Assembly (NCBI RefSeq): GCF_000425485.1
Contig: NZ_AUDN01000022.1
Location: 1-64,000, forward strand
DNA: 64,000 bases
Reading direction: 5' to 3'
Source: Flavobacterium tegetincola DSM 22377
Lineage (GTDB): Bacteria > Bacteroidota > Bacteroidia > Flavobacteriales > Flavobacteriaceae
The notes below the pieces were generated by a model, which saw only the letters and a program-made list of their open reading frames with translations, did not search any database and was not told the DNA's origin. How positions within the stretch are numbered: the stretch's first letter is position 1; the number at the start of each line of letters is the position of its first letter. Shown here in pieces: positions 19,579 through 27,640 of the stretch. The position numbers were made by a program, and so were the translations under genes.

Positions 19579-21153
19579 TTAATCTATGGTCAATTCATTT
19601 CCTTTTTTATCAAAGAAATGGTATTCTAAAAACGTGTAAGCGTCTCTTGGTATTATCTTGATCCATTTCTTGTGTTCAAAAAACCATTTTGAACGCATTG
19701 ACGGGAATCCTTTTGCAAGATAAGCAGCTACAAACGGATGAACGTTTAAGACTACTTTCTTGTGTTTTTTAAGCATTAACTCTAAATCCGAAGCAATCTT
19801 ATCGATAATCAAAATTGGTGCTTCAATCTCGCCCGCATCACGGTCTGGACTTTCTTCACTTGTTTTGATGTTCACTTCTGGACGAACACGCTGTCTTGTA
19901 ATTTGCACCAAGCCAAATTTACTTGGAGGCAAAATTTTGTGCTTTGCTTTATCATCGCTCATTTCTTCGCGTAGAAAATCGTATAAAACTTTACGGTTTT
20001 CAGGATCCGACATGTCAATAAAATCGATTACGATAATTCCACCCATGTCTCGCAAACGCAATTGACGCGCCACTTCTGCCGCTGCAATCATGTTTACTTC
20101 AAGTGCCGTGTCTTCCTGGTTGGTTGCTTTATTAGAACGGTTTCCGCTGTTCACGTCTATAACGTGCAAAGCTTCCGTGTGTTCTATAATTAAGTAAGCA
20201 CCTTTACTCATGGAAACGGTCTTGCCGAATGAGGTTTTGATTTGTCGCTCTATATTGTACTTTTCAAAGATCGGAGTATCTTTCGATTGATAATGCTTAA
20301 CAATAGATTGTTTTGAAGGAGCAATTTCCTGCAAATAATCCTTTGTTTGATAAAACAACTCTTCGTCATCTATATGTATTCCACTAAAAGTGTCGTTGAA
20401 TACGTCTCTTAATATTGAAGAAGCTCGATTGAGTTCGCCCAATACTTTTGAGGGATGATGAGCAGTTGGTAATTTTTTACACATTCCCGACCATCTGTCG
20501 AGTAATGTTGTCAAGTCCTTTTCTATTTCTGTGACTTTCTTGCCTTCGGCTACTGTTCGCACAATAACGCCGAAACCTTTCGGTTTAATGGATTGTAACA
20601 ATCGTTTAAGACGCTCTTTTTCTTCTTTTGATTCGATTTTTTGCGAAATAGAAACACGGTCAGAAAAGGGAACGAGAACAATAAATCTACCCGCCAACGA
20701 CAGTTCAGAACTGATTCGTGGACCTTTTGTAGATATAGGTTCTTTTACGATTTGTACTAAAATGGATTGATTGGCACTGATTACATCAGTAATAACGCCG
20801 TTTTTATCAATCTCTTTTTCAAACTGAAAATTTTTCAGCATGAAATCTTTTACTTTACCTGTCGTAACAAGTTTAATGAACTTCAGTTGGGAAGCTAAAT
20901 TTGGACCTAAATCGTGGTAGTGTAAAAAGGCGTCTTTTTCAAAGCCTACATTTACAAATGCCGCGTTCAATCCAGCAACAGGTTTTCTGATTTTAGCAAT
21001 AAAAATATCGCCTACCTGAAAGTTGCTTTTTTCTTCTTCCTTGTGTAATTCAATTAGTTTTCCATCTTTTAATAAGGCAAAATCTACAGCGTCAGAACTT
21101 GATCGAATGATTAATTCTTTATTCAACTTGTAAATTTTTATCCGAACTGTCAT
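19579..21153 (-). CDS. rng: Ribonuclease G (RNase E/G family)
   Basis: A 524-residue endoribonuclease that cleaves single-stranded AU-rich RNA and matures rRNA. It has an S1 domain (about 40-125), the catalytic DNase I-like part with Asp in HVIDVNSG and in VIDFIDM that bind Mg2+, and the RNase-H-like parts. It lacks the long C-terminal degradosome scaffold of RNase E. The ATG at 21153 is used; the family usually begins at the NKELIIRSS segment, so TTG at 21126 is an alternative. It is the last gene of HU - small basic protein - rng. A strong hairpin lies in its leader. Confidence 0.93.
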   Translation of the reverse strand: MTVRIKIYKLNKELIIRSSSDAVDFALLKDGKLIELHKEEEKSNFQVGDIFIAKIRKPVAGLNAAFVNVGFEKDAFLHYHDLGPNLASQLKFIKLVTTGKVKDFMLKNFQFEKEIDKNGVITDVISANQSILVQIVKEPISTKGPRISSELSLAGRFIVLVPFSDRVSISQKIESKEEKERLKRLLQSIKPKGFGVIVRTVAEGKKVTEIEKDLTTLLDRWSGMCKKLPTAHHPSKVLGELNRASSILRDVFNDTFSGIHIDDEELFYQTKDYLQEIAPSKQSIVKHYQSKDTPIFEKYNIERQIKTSFGKTVSMSKGAYLIIEHTEALHVIDVNSGNRSNKATNQEDTALEVNMIAAAEVARQLRLRDMGGIIVIDFIDMSDPENRKVLYDFLREEMSDDKAKHKILPPSKFGLVQITRQRVRPEVNIKTSEESPDRDAGEIEAPILIIDKIASDLELMLKKHKKVVLNVHPFVAAYLAKGFPSMRSKWFFEHKKWIKIIPRDAYTFLEYHFFDKKGNELTID

Positions 21154-21295
21154 TTAGGATTTTAGACTTTAGATTGTAGATTTTGAAATCCTAAATCATA
21201 AATCCTCATTCCGAAATCATAGCTAGGATGGATTAAACAATAATTAACAGGTTTGTGTACCCGGTGAAAAGAAGATGAAGAGAAAAACAGAGTAA

Positions 21296-21325
21296 AGATA
21301 ATAGACTATTAGAAGTCTATTATCT
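21296..21325 (-). promoter_or_regulatory. Hairpin in the rng leader
   Basis: AGATAATAGACT (21296-21307) and AGTCTATTATCT (21314-21325) form a 12-bp perfect stem with a 6-base loop, 143 bases upstream of the rng ATG. It has no following T run on the reverse strand. RNase E is known to autoregulate through 5' leader structures in other bacteria; a similar role here is only a guess. Confidence 0.4.
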
Positions 21326-21377
21326 GTTTTCTATTCTCTTTTAATCTTTTTTTCAATTTCAATGAACGTTAAAAAAG

Positions 21378-21404
21378 AAAAAAGTAGTTAAAAACTACTT
21401 TTTC
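21378..21404 (-). terminator. Terminator overlapping the stop of the 30-residue basic protein gene
   Basis: On the reverse strand AAAAAGTAGTT and AACTACTTTTT form an 11-bp stem followed by TCTTTTTT. The stop codon TAG is inside the stem. Confidence 0.75.
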
Positions 21405-21487
21405 TTTTTGTGACGGTTAGCTCTCGCTCGTTTTTTACGTTTGTGCGTTGCTACCTTATGTCTCTTTCTTTTTTTACCACTTGGCAT
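21395..21487 (-). CDS. 30-residue basic COX24/AURKAIP1-like (bS22/mS38-type) protein
   Basis: ATG 21487 to TAG 21395 encodes 30 residues, starting MPSGKKRKRHKVATHKRKKR and ending RHKKKK; more than half are Lys, Arg or His. The RKRHKVATHKRKKR core matches the C-terminal motif of mitochondrial mS38 (AURKAIP1/COX24, DUF1713) and the actinobacterial small-subunit protein bS22, which sit at the ribosome decoding region. Homologues with nearly this sequence are, from memory, conserved in Bacteroidota and often unannotated because of size. It sits between HU and rng, downstream of the HU stop by 32 bases, and ends in its own terminator. Confidence 0.8.
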   Translation of the reverse strand: MPSGKKRKRHKVATHKRKKRARANRHKKKK

Positions 21488-21519
21488 AATTGGTTGATTT
21501 TTTGTAATTAATAAATTAT

Positions 21520-21810
21520 TTATTTTGCTTCGTTATTCGTCTTTACTCCTTCTACAAACACTTTTGCAGGTTTGAAAGCAGGGATATTGTGGGCAGGAAT
21601 TTTAATTGTAGTGTTCTTAGAAATATTACGTCCTGTTTTTTCTGCTCTAGTTTTGATGATGAAACTGCCAAAACCTCTTAAATATACATTGTCACCCGTT
21701 TCCAATGAAGTTTTAACCTCATCCATGAACGTTTCAACAGTTGCTTGAACATCTCCTTTTTCCAGACCTAATCTCTCTGAAATTTTCGCTACGATATCTG
21801 CTTTCGTCAT
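21520..21810 (-). CDS. hup: HU-family DNA-binding protein
   Basis: A 96-residue nucleoid protein that bends DNA. It shows the HU/IHF pattern: N-terminal helices (MTKADIVAKISERLGLEKGD), the GFGSFIIKTRAEKTGRN beta-arm start, and PAHNIPAFKPAKVF at the arm end. The tail (VEGVKTNNEAK) is short. It is the first gene of the HU - small basic protein - rng set, and is divergent from mutY with promoters for both in the 132-base gap. Confidence 0.95.
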   Translation of the reverse strand: MTKADIVAKISERLGLEKGDVQATVETFMDEVKTSLETGDNVYLRGFGSFIIKTRAEKTGRNISKNTTIKIPAHNIPAFKPAKVFVEGVKTNNEAK

Positions 21811-21852
21811 TTTCTTTTCAATTTATATTGATGTACTATTTTTTTGAGAGTG

Positions 21853-21884
21853 CAAATATAAGAATTAAAAAAACAATATATCAA
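21853..21884 (-). promoter_or_regulatory. Promoter of HU gene
   Basis: On the reverse strand TTG (21882-21884), 21 bases, then TATATTTG (21853-21860), about 42 bases before the HU ATG. Confidence 0.6.
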
Positions 21885-21917
21885 CCTAATTCATTAAAAT
21901 TTAATTACATAAACTAC

Positions 21918-21925
21918 TATTTTTG
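21918..21925 (+). promoter_or_regulatory. -7 box of mutY
   Basis: TATTTTTG followed by CC, 17 bases before the mutY ATG. The same TATTTTTGCC word precedes tadA and the EamA gene at 40729. No clear -33 TTG at the expected distance. Confidence 0.5.
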
Positions 21926-21942
21926 CCAACTCAAATTATAAC

Positions 21943-22986
21943 ATGATTTTTTCTAAACAATTAATAAAGTGGTATTTACAAAATAAAAGGGATTTGCCGT
22001 GGCGAGAAACAGAAGATCCGTACCTAATTTGGCTCTCTGAAATCATGCTGCAGCAGACAAGAGTAGCGCAAGGTTTGCCTTATTATGAGGCTTTTGTGAA
22101 TGCATTTCCAACGGTTTTTGATTTGGCAAATGCCTCCGAAGAACAAGTTTTAAAACTTTGGCAAGGCTTGGGATATTATTCGCGCGCTCGAAATTTACAT
22201 TTTACGGCTAAATATGTGGCGGACCAATTGAACGGTACGTTTCCTACTACATATAAGGAGTTACTTCAGCTAAAAGGAGTAGGCGATTATACCGCTGCGG
22301 CAATTGCTTCTTTTTCATTTAAAGAAGTGGTTCCGGTGGTGGATGGAAATGTATTTCGGGTTTTGTCGCGAGTTTTTCAGGTGGAAACGGATATTTCTAG
22401 TGGTTCGGCTAAGAAAGAATTTCAGGAATTAGCGTTACAGCTGATGCCAGTAAGCGATCCGGCGTTGTTCAATCAAGCAATTATGGAGTTTGGTGCTTTG
22501 CAATGTGTTCCAAAAAGTCCGAATTGCGAAATTTGTGCGTTCAATTCTATTTGTCTTGCTCTAAAAAATGGAAAAATTGGCCAATTGCCTGTCAAGACGA
22601 AGAAAACGAAAGTGACCAATCGATTCTTTAATTACTTGATTTTTGAAGATGAAGCGAAAAACACCCTTGTGCAGAAACGAACTGCAAAAGGAATATGGCA
22701 TAATTTATACGAATTTCCACTTATTGAAACGGAAGACGATATTGCTTTGGAGAAGTTAATTCAGCTTTGTGAAGCTCAGTTTGGCGCTGAATTGAGCATA
22801 AAAAGTGTCCAAAGTTTGCATTTAGGACCCATTCGACATAAATTATCGCATCAAAATCTCTCCATACAATTTTGGAAAATAAATATAAATGGACTTTTGC
22901 AGAGTGGATTAGCCTTTTCAGAGGTTAAAAAATTACCATTTCCAATTGTGATTGCAAACTTTATTAAAAAGGATTTATTGCACTAA
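21943..22986 (+). CDS. mutY: A/G-specific adenine glycosylase
   Basis: Removes adenine mispaired with 8-oxoguanine. 347 residues: catalytic Glu in SEIMLQQTRV, helix-hairpin-helix LKGVGDYTAAAIASF with catalytic Asp in VVDGNVFRVLSR, the [4Fe-4S] cluster set C-x6-C-x2-C-x5-C in CVPKSPNCEICAFNSIC, and a C-terminal NUDIX-like 8-oxoG recognition domain (about 225-345). The length is normal. It is followed by ssb after 42 bases, an order (mutY-ssb-gldE-gldD) I associate with Flavobacterium. Confidence 0.95.
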   Translation: MIFSKQLIKWYLQNKRDLPWRETEDPYLIWLSEIMLQQTRVAQGLPYYEAFVNAFPTVFDLANASEEQVLKLWQGLGYYSRARNLHFTAKYVADQLNGTFPTTYKELLQLKGVGDYTAAAIASFSFKEVVPVVDGNVFRVLSRVFQVETDISSGSAKKEFQELALQLMPVSDPALFNQAIMEFGALQCVPKSPNCEICAFNSICLALKNGKIGQLPVKTKKTKVTNRFFNYLIFEDEAKNTLVQKRTAKGIWHNLYEFPLIETEDDIALEKLIQLCEAQFGAELSIKSVQSLHLGPIRHKLSHQNLSIQFWKININGLLQSGLAFSEVKKLPFPIVIANFIKKDLLH

Positions 22987-23005
22987 TCAAAAATCACTAT
23001 ATTTG
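22978..23005 (+). promoter_or_regulatory. Possible promoter of ssb-gldE-gldD
   Basis: TTG (22978-22980), 17 bases, then TATATTTG (22998-23005), overlapping the mutY stop and 24 bases before the ssb ATG. Confidence 0.55.
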
Positions 23006-23028
23006 AAATATATAAAAGCCTAGAAATT

Positions 23029-23442
23029 ATGAATGGAACAGTTAATAAAGTGATTTTGGTAGGTCACTTGGGGGATGAGATCAAAATGCACTATTTTGAT
23101 GGGGGAAATTGTATCGGTAGATTTCCATTGGCTACTAATGAAACGTACATTAATAAGAGTACTGGAGAGAAGCTAAATTCTACAGAATGGCACAATTTGG
23201 TGGTTCGTAACAAAGCCGCTGAAATTTGTGAAAAATACCTTTCAAAAGGAGATAAAGTATATATTGAAGGACGAATTAAATCCCGTCAATGGCAGGATGA
23301 TAGTGGTTCTCATAAATATACTACTGAAATTCAAGTTACAGAATTTACGTTCTTAAACTTAAGAAAAGACAACGACGAAGGGAAAACGATTTCCTCTCCT
23401 AGTAAATCGGATGATTTGCCTAAAAACGATCTTCCGTTTTAA
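23029..23442 (+). CDS. ssb: Single-stranded DNA-binding protein
   Basis: A 137-residue SSB with an OB fold (MNGTVNKVILVGHLGDEIKM ... STEWHNLVVRNKAAEICEKYL, YIEGRIKSRQW) and an acidic C-terminal tip ending DDLPKNDLPF that should recruit replication and repair proteins. The linker is very short. It precedes gldE by 22 bases; ssb and gldE adjacency is typical of gliding flavobacteria. Confidence 0.94.
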   Translation: MNGTVNKVILVGHLGDEIKMHYFDGGNCIGRFPLATNETYINKSTGEKLNSTEWHNLVVRNKAAEICEKYLSKGDKVYIEGRIKSRQWQDDSGSHKYTTEIQVTEFTFLNLRKDNDEGKTISSPSKSDDLPKNDLPF

Positions 23443-23464
23443 TTATTAACCAATACCTTTTCAC

Positions 23465-24763
23465 TTGGACCCCGAACCTCCCAGTTTACAATTAGTTTTA
23501 CTTTTAGACCCTACGGTCCTTATAGGATTTGTCGTAATAGCAATCCTTTTGCTTTTTGCAGCCTTAGTTTCTGGAGCTGAAGTTGCTTTTTTCTCGCTTT
23601 CTGCACATGACTTAGATACATCGGCACGGAGTAATCCGCAAAAAACGAAAATCATTTCTAAGTTGCTCGAACGTCCCAAGAAATTGTTGGCTACTTTATT
23701 AGTTGCTAATAATGTATTGAACATCGCTATTGTCGTTTTGTTTTTTGCAATTAGTAAAGGATTATATGATTCCATAATTTATCTTTGGTTGCAATTTTTT
23801 CTTCAGATTGCAACAATCACTTTTATAATATTGTTTTTTGGAGAAGTTTTGCCCAAAATTTTTGCCAGCCGAAACAATATAAAATTTGCTAGAGGAACCG
23901 TTTACTTTATTTCCTTTTTGGAAAAAGTACTGTCTCCAATCAGTTTGCCGATGCGTTATTTCACGCTGTACTTGCAAGAAAAGCTAGGAAAAGAAAAATC
24001 AAATTTTTCTGTGGATCAACTATCTCAAGCGCTAGAACTTACATCTTCAGATGACACTTCTTCGGAGGAGCAAAAGATTTTGGAAGGAATCGTGTCTTTC
24101 GGAAATACAGAAACCAAGCAAGTAATGAGTCCACGGATTGACATTTTTGCCATTGAAATTACTGAACATTATTCGGATATTTTGGAAAAAGTGGTGCAGA
24201 CTGGCTATTCAAGAATTCCTGTTTATAGAGATAATATTGATTATATAGAAGGGATTTTATTTGTCAAAGATCTGATCTTGCATATTGATAAGGAAGATTT
24301 TGATTGGGTAACTCTTTTAAGACCGCCGTTTTTTGTGCCTGAAAATAAAAAGTTAGATAACTTGCTAAAAGATTTTCAGCGTATGAAAAGTCACCTTGCT
24401 GTAGTGGTGGATGAATATGGAGGTACTTCTGGTTTGGTTTCTTTAGAAGATATTATTGAAGAAATTGTGGGCGATATCAGTGATGAATTTGATGACGAAG
24501 CCATTAATTTTTCACAGATCGACGAGAAAAACTTTTTAGTAGAAGGAAAAATTTATTTAAAAGATTTTTACCGCATTATTGATGTGGACGAAGCTGTTTT
24601 TGAAGAGCGAAAAGGTGAAGCTGAAACCTTAGCCGGATTTCTATTGGAACTACTTGGCAATTTCCCTAAAAAGGGACAACAAGTGCAATTTGAGAAATGT
24701 CTATTTACAATTGAGCTCGTGGACAAGAAAAGGATAAAGCAAATCAAAGTAACTTTAAGCTAA
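23465..24763 (+). CDS. gldE: Gliding motility protein GldE (CNNM/CBS/CorC-HlyC)
   Basis: A 432-residue inner-membrane protein. It has an N-terminal CNNM/DUF21 domain with about four membrane segments (residues 18-190; LVSGAEVAFFSLSAHDLD), a CBS pair (about 205-325; VMSPRIDIFAIE, HLAVVVDEYGGTSGLVSLEDIIEEIVGDI) and a CorC_HlyC domain (about 340-432). This is the GldE architecture, confirmed by its place between ssb and gldD. In Flavobacterium johnsoniae GldE supports GldD function in T9SS-linked gliding. The start is TTG at 23465, giving the MDPEP N-terminus. Confidence 0.92.
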   Translation: MDPEPPSLQLVLLLDPTVLIGFVVIAILLLFAALVSGAEVAFFSLSAHDLDTSARSNPQKTKIISKLLERPKKLLATLLVANNVLNIAIVVLFFAISKGLYDSIIYLWLQFFLQIATITFIILFFGEVLPKIFASRNNIKFARGTVYFISFLEKVLSPISLPMRYFTLYLQEKLGKEKSNFSVDQLSQALELTSSDDTSSEEQKILEGIVSFGNTETKQVMSPRIDIFAIEITEHYSDILEKVVQTGYSRIPVYRDNIDYIEGILFVKDLILHIDKEDFDWVTLLRPPFFVPENKKLDNLLKDFQRMKSHLAVVVDEYGGTSGLVSLEDIIEEIVGDISDEFDDEAINFSQIDEKNFLVEGKIYLKDFYRIIDVDEAVFEERKGEAETLAGFLLELLGNFPKKGQQVQFEKCLFTIELVDKKRIKQIKVTLS

Positions 24764-24913
24764 TGTATTAGTCGCGCTTTTTTTTGGGCATACGCCAATA
24801 TATACTGTGGGTTTATAGCCACGGTTGATCTGCTTTTTAGCAGCTTTTAGTGTAAATTTACCATATTAAAATAGTATTTTCGCTGTCTGGATAAACACAA
24901 TAAATACGTTATA

Positions 24914-25486
24914 ATGAATCAAAAAAGTTTTTTAGTTTGGCTTATTGCAATTGGAATTTTTACACTTGTGAGTTGTAAGGAGGATATTTTGCCTAAACCA
25001 GCCGCTAATTTAAGATTGGAATATCCAGAAGCTAGTTATAAAACTTTTGACGATCCATCTTGTCCGTATACTTTTGATATGAACGCCGACGGAAAAATAA
25101 AAACGGAAAAGAATTGCGATTTGTCCATTCACTATCCAAAAATGAAGGCCACAATCTATCTTACTTTTAAGCGTGTGGGAAATAATAATATGGATTCGCT
25201 ACTTCGCGATGCACAATCGCTTTTGTACAAGCATGTAATTAAAGCAGATGATATTATTGAACAGCCTTTTATTAATAAAAAGGAGAACGTGTACGGTATG
25301 TATTATGCCGTGAATGGAAATGCAGCTACAAATGCGCAATTTTACTTGACCGACAGTACACGATACTTTGTAGATTGTTCTGTCTATTTTTATGCCAAAC
25401 CCAATTTTGATTCCATTATGCCTGCCGCAAGTTATTTGCGAAATGACTTACAGAACATGATGGAAAGTTTTAAATGGAAGAAGTAA
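24914..25486 (+). CDS. gldD: Gliding motility lipoprotein GldD
   Basis: A 190-residue lipoprotein with lipobox LVSC (Cys21). The mature start KEDILPKPAANLRLEYPEASY and the FDDPSCPYTFDMN segment are characteristic of GldD, an essential gliding protein of Flavobacterium johnsoniae whose loss also impairs chitin use and phage sensitivity. It follows gldE by 150 bases and ends the cluster before a strong bidirectional terminator. Confidence 0.92.
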   Translation: MNQKSFLVWLIAIGIFTLVSCKEDILPKPAANLRLEYPEASYKTFDDPSCPYTFDMNADGKIKTEKNCDLSIHYPKMKATIYLTFKRVGNNNMDSLLRDAQSLLYKHVIKADDIIEQPFINKKENVYGMYYAVNGNAATNAQFYLTDSTRYFVDCSVYFYAKPNFDSIMPAASYLRNDLQNMMESFKWKK

Positions 25487-25676
25487 ATTCGATTGTATTT
25501 TGCTTTATAATAAGCTAATATAACCTTGCTTTTATTAATGAGTAAATATCGTATTGCATTACATTTGGTCTTGTCAGTAGTCAATTTCAGTCTTATCGTA
25601 ATAATTGAATAAGTCTAGAATAGCTTGGGAGTGGAAACACTACTTAAGTCTACATTTATTAGAAAAGATATTATAT

Positions 25677-25708
25677 AAAAAAAGGAACTCAATTGAGTTC
25701 CTTTTTTT
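25677..25708. terminator. Bidirectional terminator, 32-bp perfect palindrome
   Basis: Seven A, GGAACTCAA, TTGAGTTCC and seven T form an uninterrupted palindrome between the convergent gldD and heavy-metal-associated genes, working for both. The stretch 25487-25676 before it shows no gene. Confidence 0.85.
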
Positions 25709-25725
25709 ATACGTAGCGCAAGTAA

Positions 25726-26256
25726 TTACATGGTTGCTTTCTTTTCAGAACATGCTTTCTTTTCAGAACAACAAGCTGGTTTTGCAGTTTTAGATTCTGT
25801 TGCTGTTTTCTCGTCTGCTTTGCGTTGTTTGCGTGTTTTTTTCTTCTCTTTCTCTTGGAACACCATCGCCTGATCTGCGGAAGATTTTACGTTGGAAACT
25901 TTGTACGAATCGCCACCATTAACGGCTTCCACCATTTCAACTAATTTTTCAGGAGTGGTTGCACCTGCATCGTATTCCACTGTTGCAGTTTTTTTCTCAA
26001 AATCAACCACGGCACTTTGAACACCTGTAGAAGCGGCTAATTCTTTTTGAATTTTAGAAGCGCACATAATTTCGCAACTCATTCCATCAATTGTAAAGCT
26101 TGCCGTTTCCACTTTTCCAATTAAGGCGGCTGGAGTTACTTCTGTTGTTGCTTCAGTTGTAATTTCTGATGTTTTTGCAGTTGTCTCAGTTGCTGTATCT
26201 TTGCAACTCGTTAAAAACAATGCTGAAAAAGCGAAGATAAAAAGTGATTTCTTCAT
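25726..26256 (-). CDS. Heavy-metal-associated (HMA) domain lipoprotein
   Basis: A 176-residue lipoprotein (lipobox LTSC, Cys18) with a Thr/Glu-rich linker, then an HMA fold at about 50-120 (FTIDGMSCEIMCASKIQKEL; metal site C-x3-C rather than the usual C-x2-C), a lysine-rich stretch, and a Cys-rich tail (KPACCSEKKACSEKK). It probably binds copper or another soft metal in the envelope; the target is unknown. The altered Cys spacing and the extra cysteines in the tail are unusual. Transcribed alone from a TATTTTTG box. Confidence 0.8.
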   Translation of the reverse strand: MKKSLFIFAFSALFLTSCKDTATETTAKTSEITTEATTEVTPAALIGKVETASFTIDGMSCEIMCASKIQKELAASTGVQSAVVDFEKKTATVEYDAGATTPEKLVEMVEAVNGGDSYKVSNVKSSADQAMVFQEKEKKKTRKQRKADEKTATESKTAKPACCSEKKACSEKKATM

Positions 26257-26312
26257 AACTATTGTGATTTTTAATGATTCTAATTCTCAATTAAAGAGCT
26301 GAAAATTAGTTG

Positions 26313-26320
26313 CAAAAATA
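26313..26320 (-). promoter_or_regulatory. -7 box of the HMA lipoprotein gene
   Basis: The reverse strand reads TATTTTTG, 56 bases before the ATG. Confidence 0.45.
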
Positions 26321-26380
26321 ATGAAAAAAGCAATTGAAAGTCATTTTAAAGTTAGATTTTTGCCAATCAAAAAATTAGAT

Positions 26381-27247
26381 ATGTTTTCAAAGCACTTGAA
26401 GTGGATTTTATTATTTGTCTTGGCATTAATTTGGGGCAGTTCCTTTATCTTAATAAAGCGCGGTTTGGTGGGATTGACACCTTATCAATTGGGTTCTCTG
26501 CGAATTATTTTTGCTACGCTCTTTTTACTAATAATTGGGTTTAAAAGTATTGCTTCAATTCCGCATGGTAAGTGGAAATATATTGCCTTAACAGCATTCG
26601 TTGGAACGTTTATGCCGGTGTATCTATTCTCTGTTGCAGAAACAGAAATTTCTAGTTCCATAACAGCAGTTTTAAATTCACTTACACCTTTAGGTGCTTT
26701 GGTTATTGGAATACTAGGTTTTGGATTACAAATTCAAAAAAGGCAGATTTACGGTGTTATTATTGGTTTGATAGGAAGTGTTTTATTAATTGCGAATGGT
26801 GCTGCAAATAATCCGGATCAGAATTATTGGTATGCTTTATTGGTTGTTTTTGCAGCTTTTTGTTACTCGCTTAATATTAATTTGATAAAGAAGTACTTGT
26901 CTGATGTAAAACCATTAGCAATCACAACCGGAAGCTTTATTGTGTTGGTAATTCCGGCACTTGCGGTATTGTTGTCTACGGATTTTATTGCAGTCGTAGG
27001 CGAAAGTGATGTGCAGCACGCGATGATTTACATTGCTATTTTAGGAATTGTGGGAACAGGTATTGCTAATATTATTTTCTTTCGGTTGATTCATATGTCG
27101 TCTCCCGTTTTTGCTTCGTCTGTGACGTACATGATTCCTGTTGTGGCCTTTTTCTGGGGAATCTTGGATCAAGAATTATTTACTCCGATACAATATGTGG
27201 GAGCTGTAATTATATTTTTTGGTATTTATTTATCCGCGAAGAAGTAA
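26381..27247 (+). CDS. EamA-family (DMT) transporter
   Basis: An integral membrane protein with two EamA repeats and about ten membrane segments; the N-terminus HLKWILLFVLALIWGSSFIL carries the WGSSF signature. From ATG 26381 it has 288 residues, typical of the family. An in-frame ATG at 26321 would add 20 hydrophilic residues and overlaps the -7 box of the divergent gene, so the inner start is preferred. Substrate unknown (metabolite exporters are common in this family). It is followed by the relic of a T9SS protein on the other strand. Confidence 0.82.
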   Translation: MFSKHLKWILLFVLALIWGSSFILIKRGLVGLTPYQLGSLRIIFATLFLLIIGFKSIASIPHGKWKYIALTAFVGTFMPVYLFSVAETEISSSITAVLNSLTPLGALVIGILGFGLQIQKRQIYGVIIGLIGSVLLIANGAANNPDQNYWYALLVVFAAFCYSLNINLIKKYLSDVKPLAITTGSFIVLVIPALAVLLSTDFIAVVGESDVQHAMIYIAILGIVGTGIANIIFFRLIHMSSPVFASSVTYMIPVVAFFWGILDQELFTPIQYVGAVIIFFGIYLSAKK

Positions 27248-27253
27248 TTTTTT

Positions 27254-27575
27254 TTAGTTTTTAAGCACAATTCTACGTTCGCTTTTTTCATTTTTTTGAA
27301 CTACTAAAACATAAGTTCCTTGTGGTAAATTCTTTAGGTCAATTTGTTTTTTTAGAAAAGTACTTGTTTTGGTAAATAGAATTCTTCCATTCATATCGTA
27401 CAATTCTATTTACCTTCTTTATAAACGTAAGAATTGACAGTGATCATTCCACTGGTTGGATTTGGGTAAAATAAGAAATTGGTCGCCACGGTAACTGGAT
27501 TTATGCATTGACTTACATATGCAACTCCAAGTCGAACAGCCTGTTTTAGTTTAGTTTTTAAGTTAGAGAATGATT
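27254..27575 (-). pseudogene. Decayed C-terminus of a T9SS-secreted protein
   Basis: The reverse strand reads, in one frame, SNLKTKLKQAVRLG ... FLFYPNPTSGMITVNSY and then a stop; a shifted frame continues ELYDMNGRILFTK ... LPQGTYVLVVQKNEK ... IVLKN and stops at 27254. Together these are a type A T9SS sorting domain (YPNPTSG, LYDMNGR, G-x-Y) broken by one frameshift near the GGTAAATAGAATTG sequence. No start codon or upstream body is present, so this is the remnant of a larger deleted gene. Confidence 0.85.
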
Positions 27576-27590
27576 TAATTTATAAACACA

Positions 27591-27618
27591 AAAAAGACCG
27601 TCATTACTGACGGTCTTT
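27591..27618 (-). terminator. Terminator of the M16 operon
   Basis: AAAGACCGTCA and TGACGGTCTTT form an 11-bp stem with a 4-base loop; on the reverse strand it runs into six T, 23 bases past the second M16 stop. Confidence 0.85.
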
Positions 27619-27640
27619 CATTAATTATAAAAAGAAGTGA

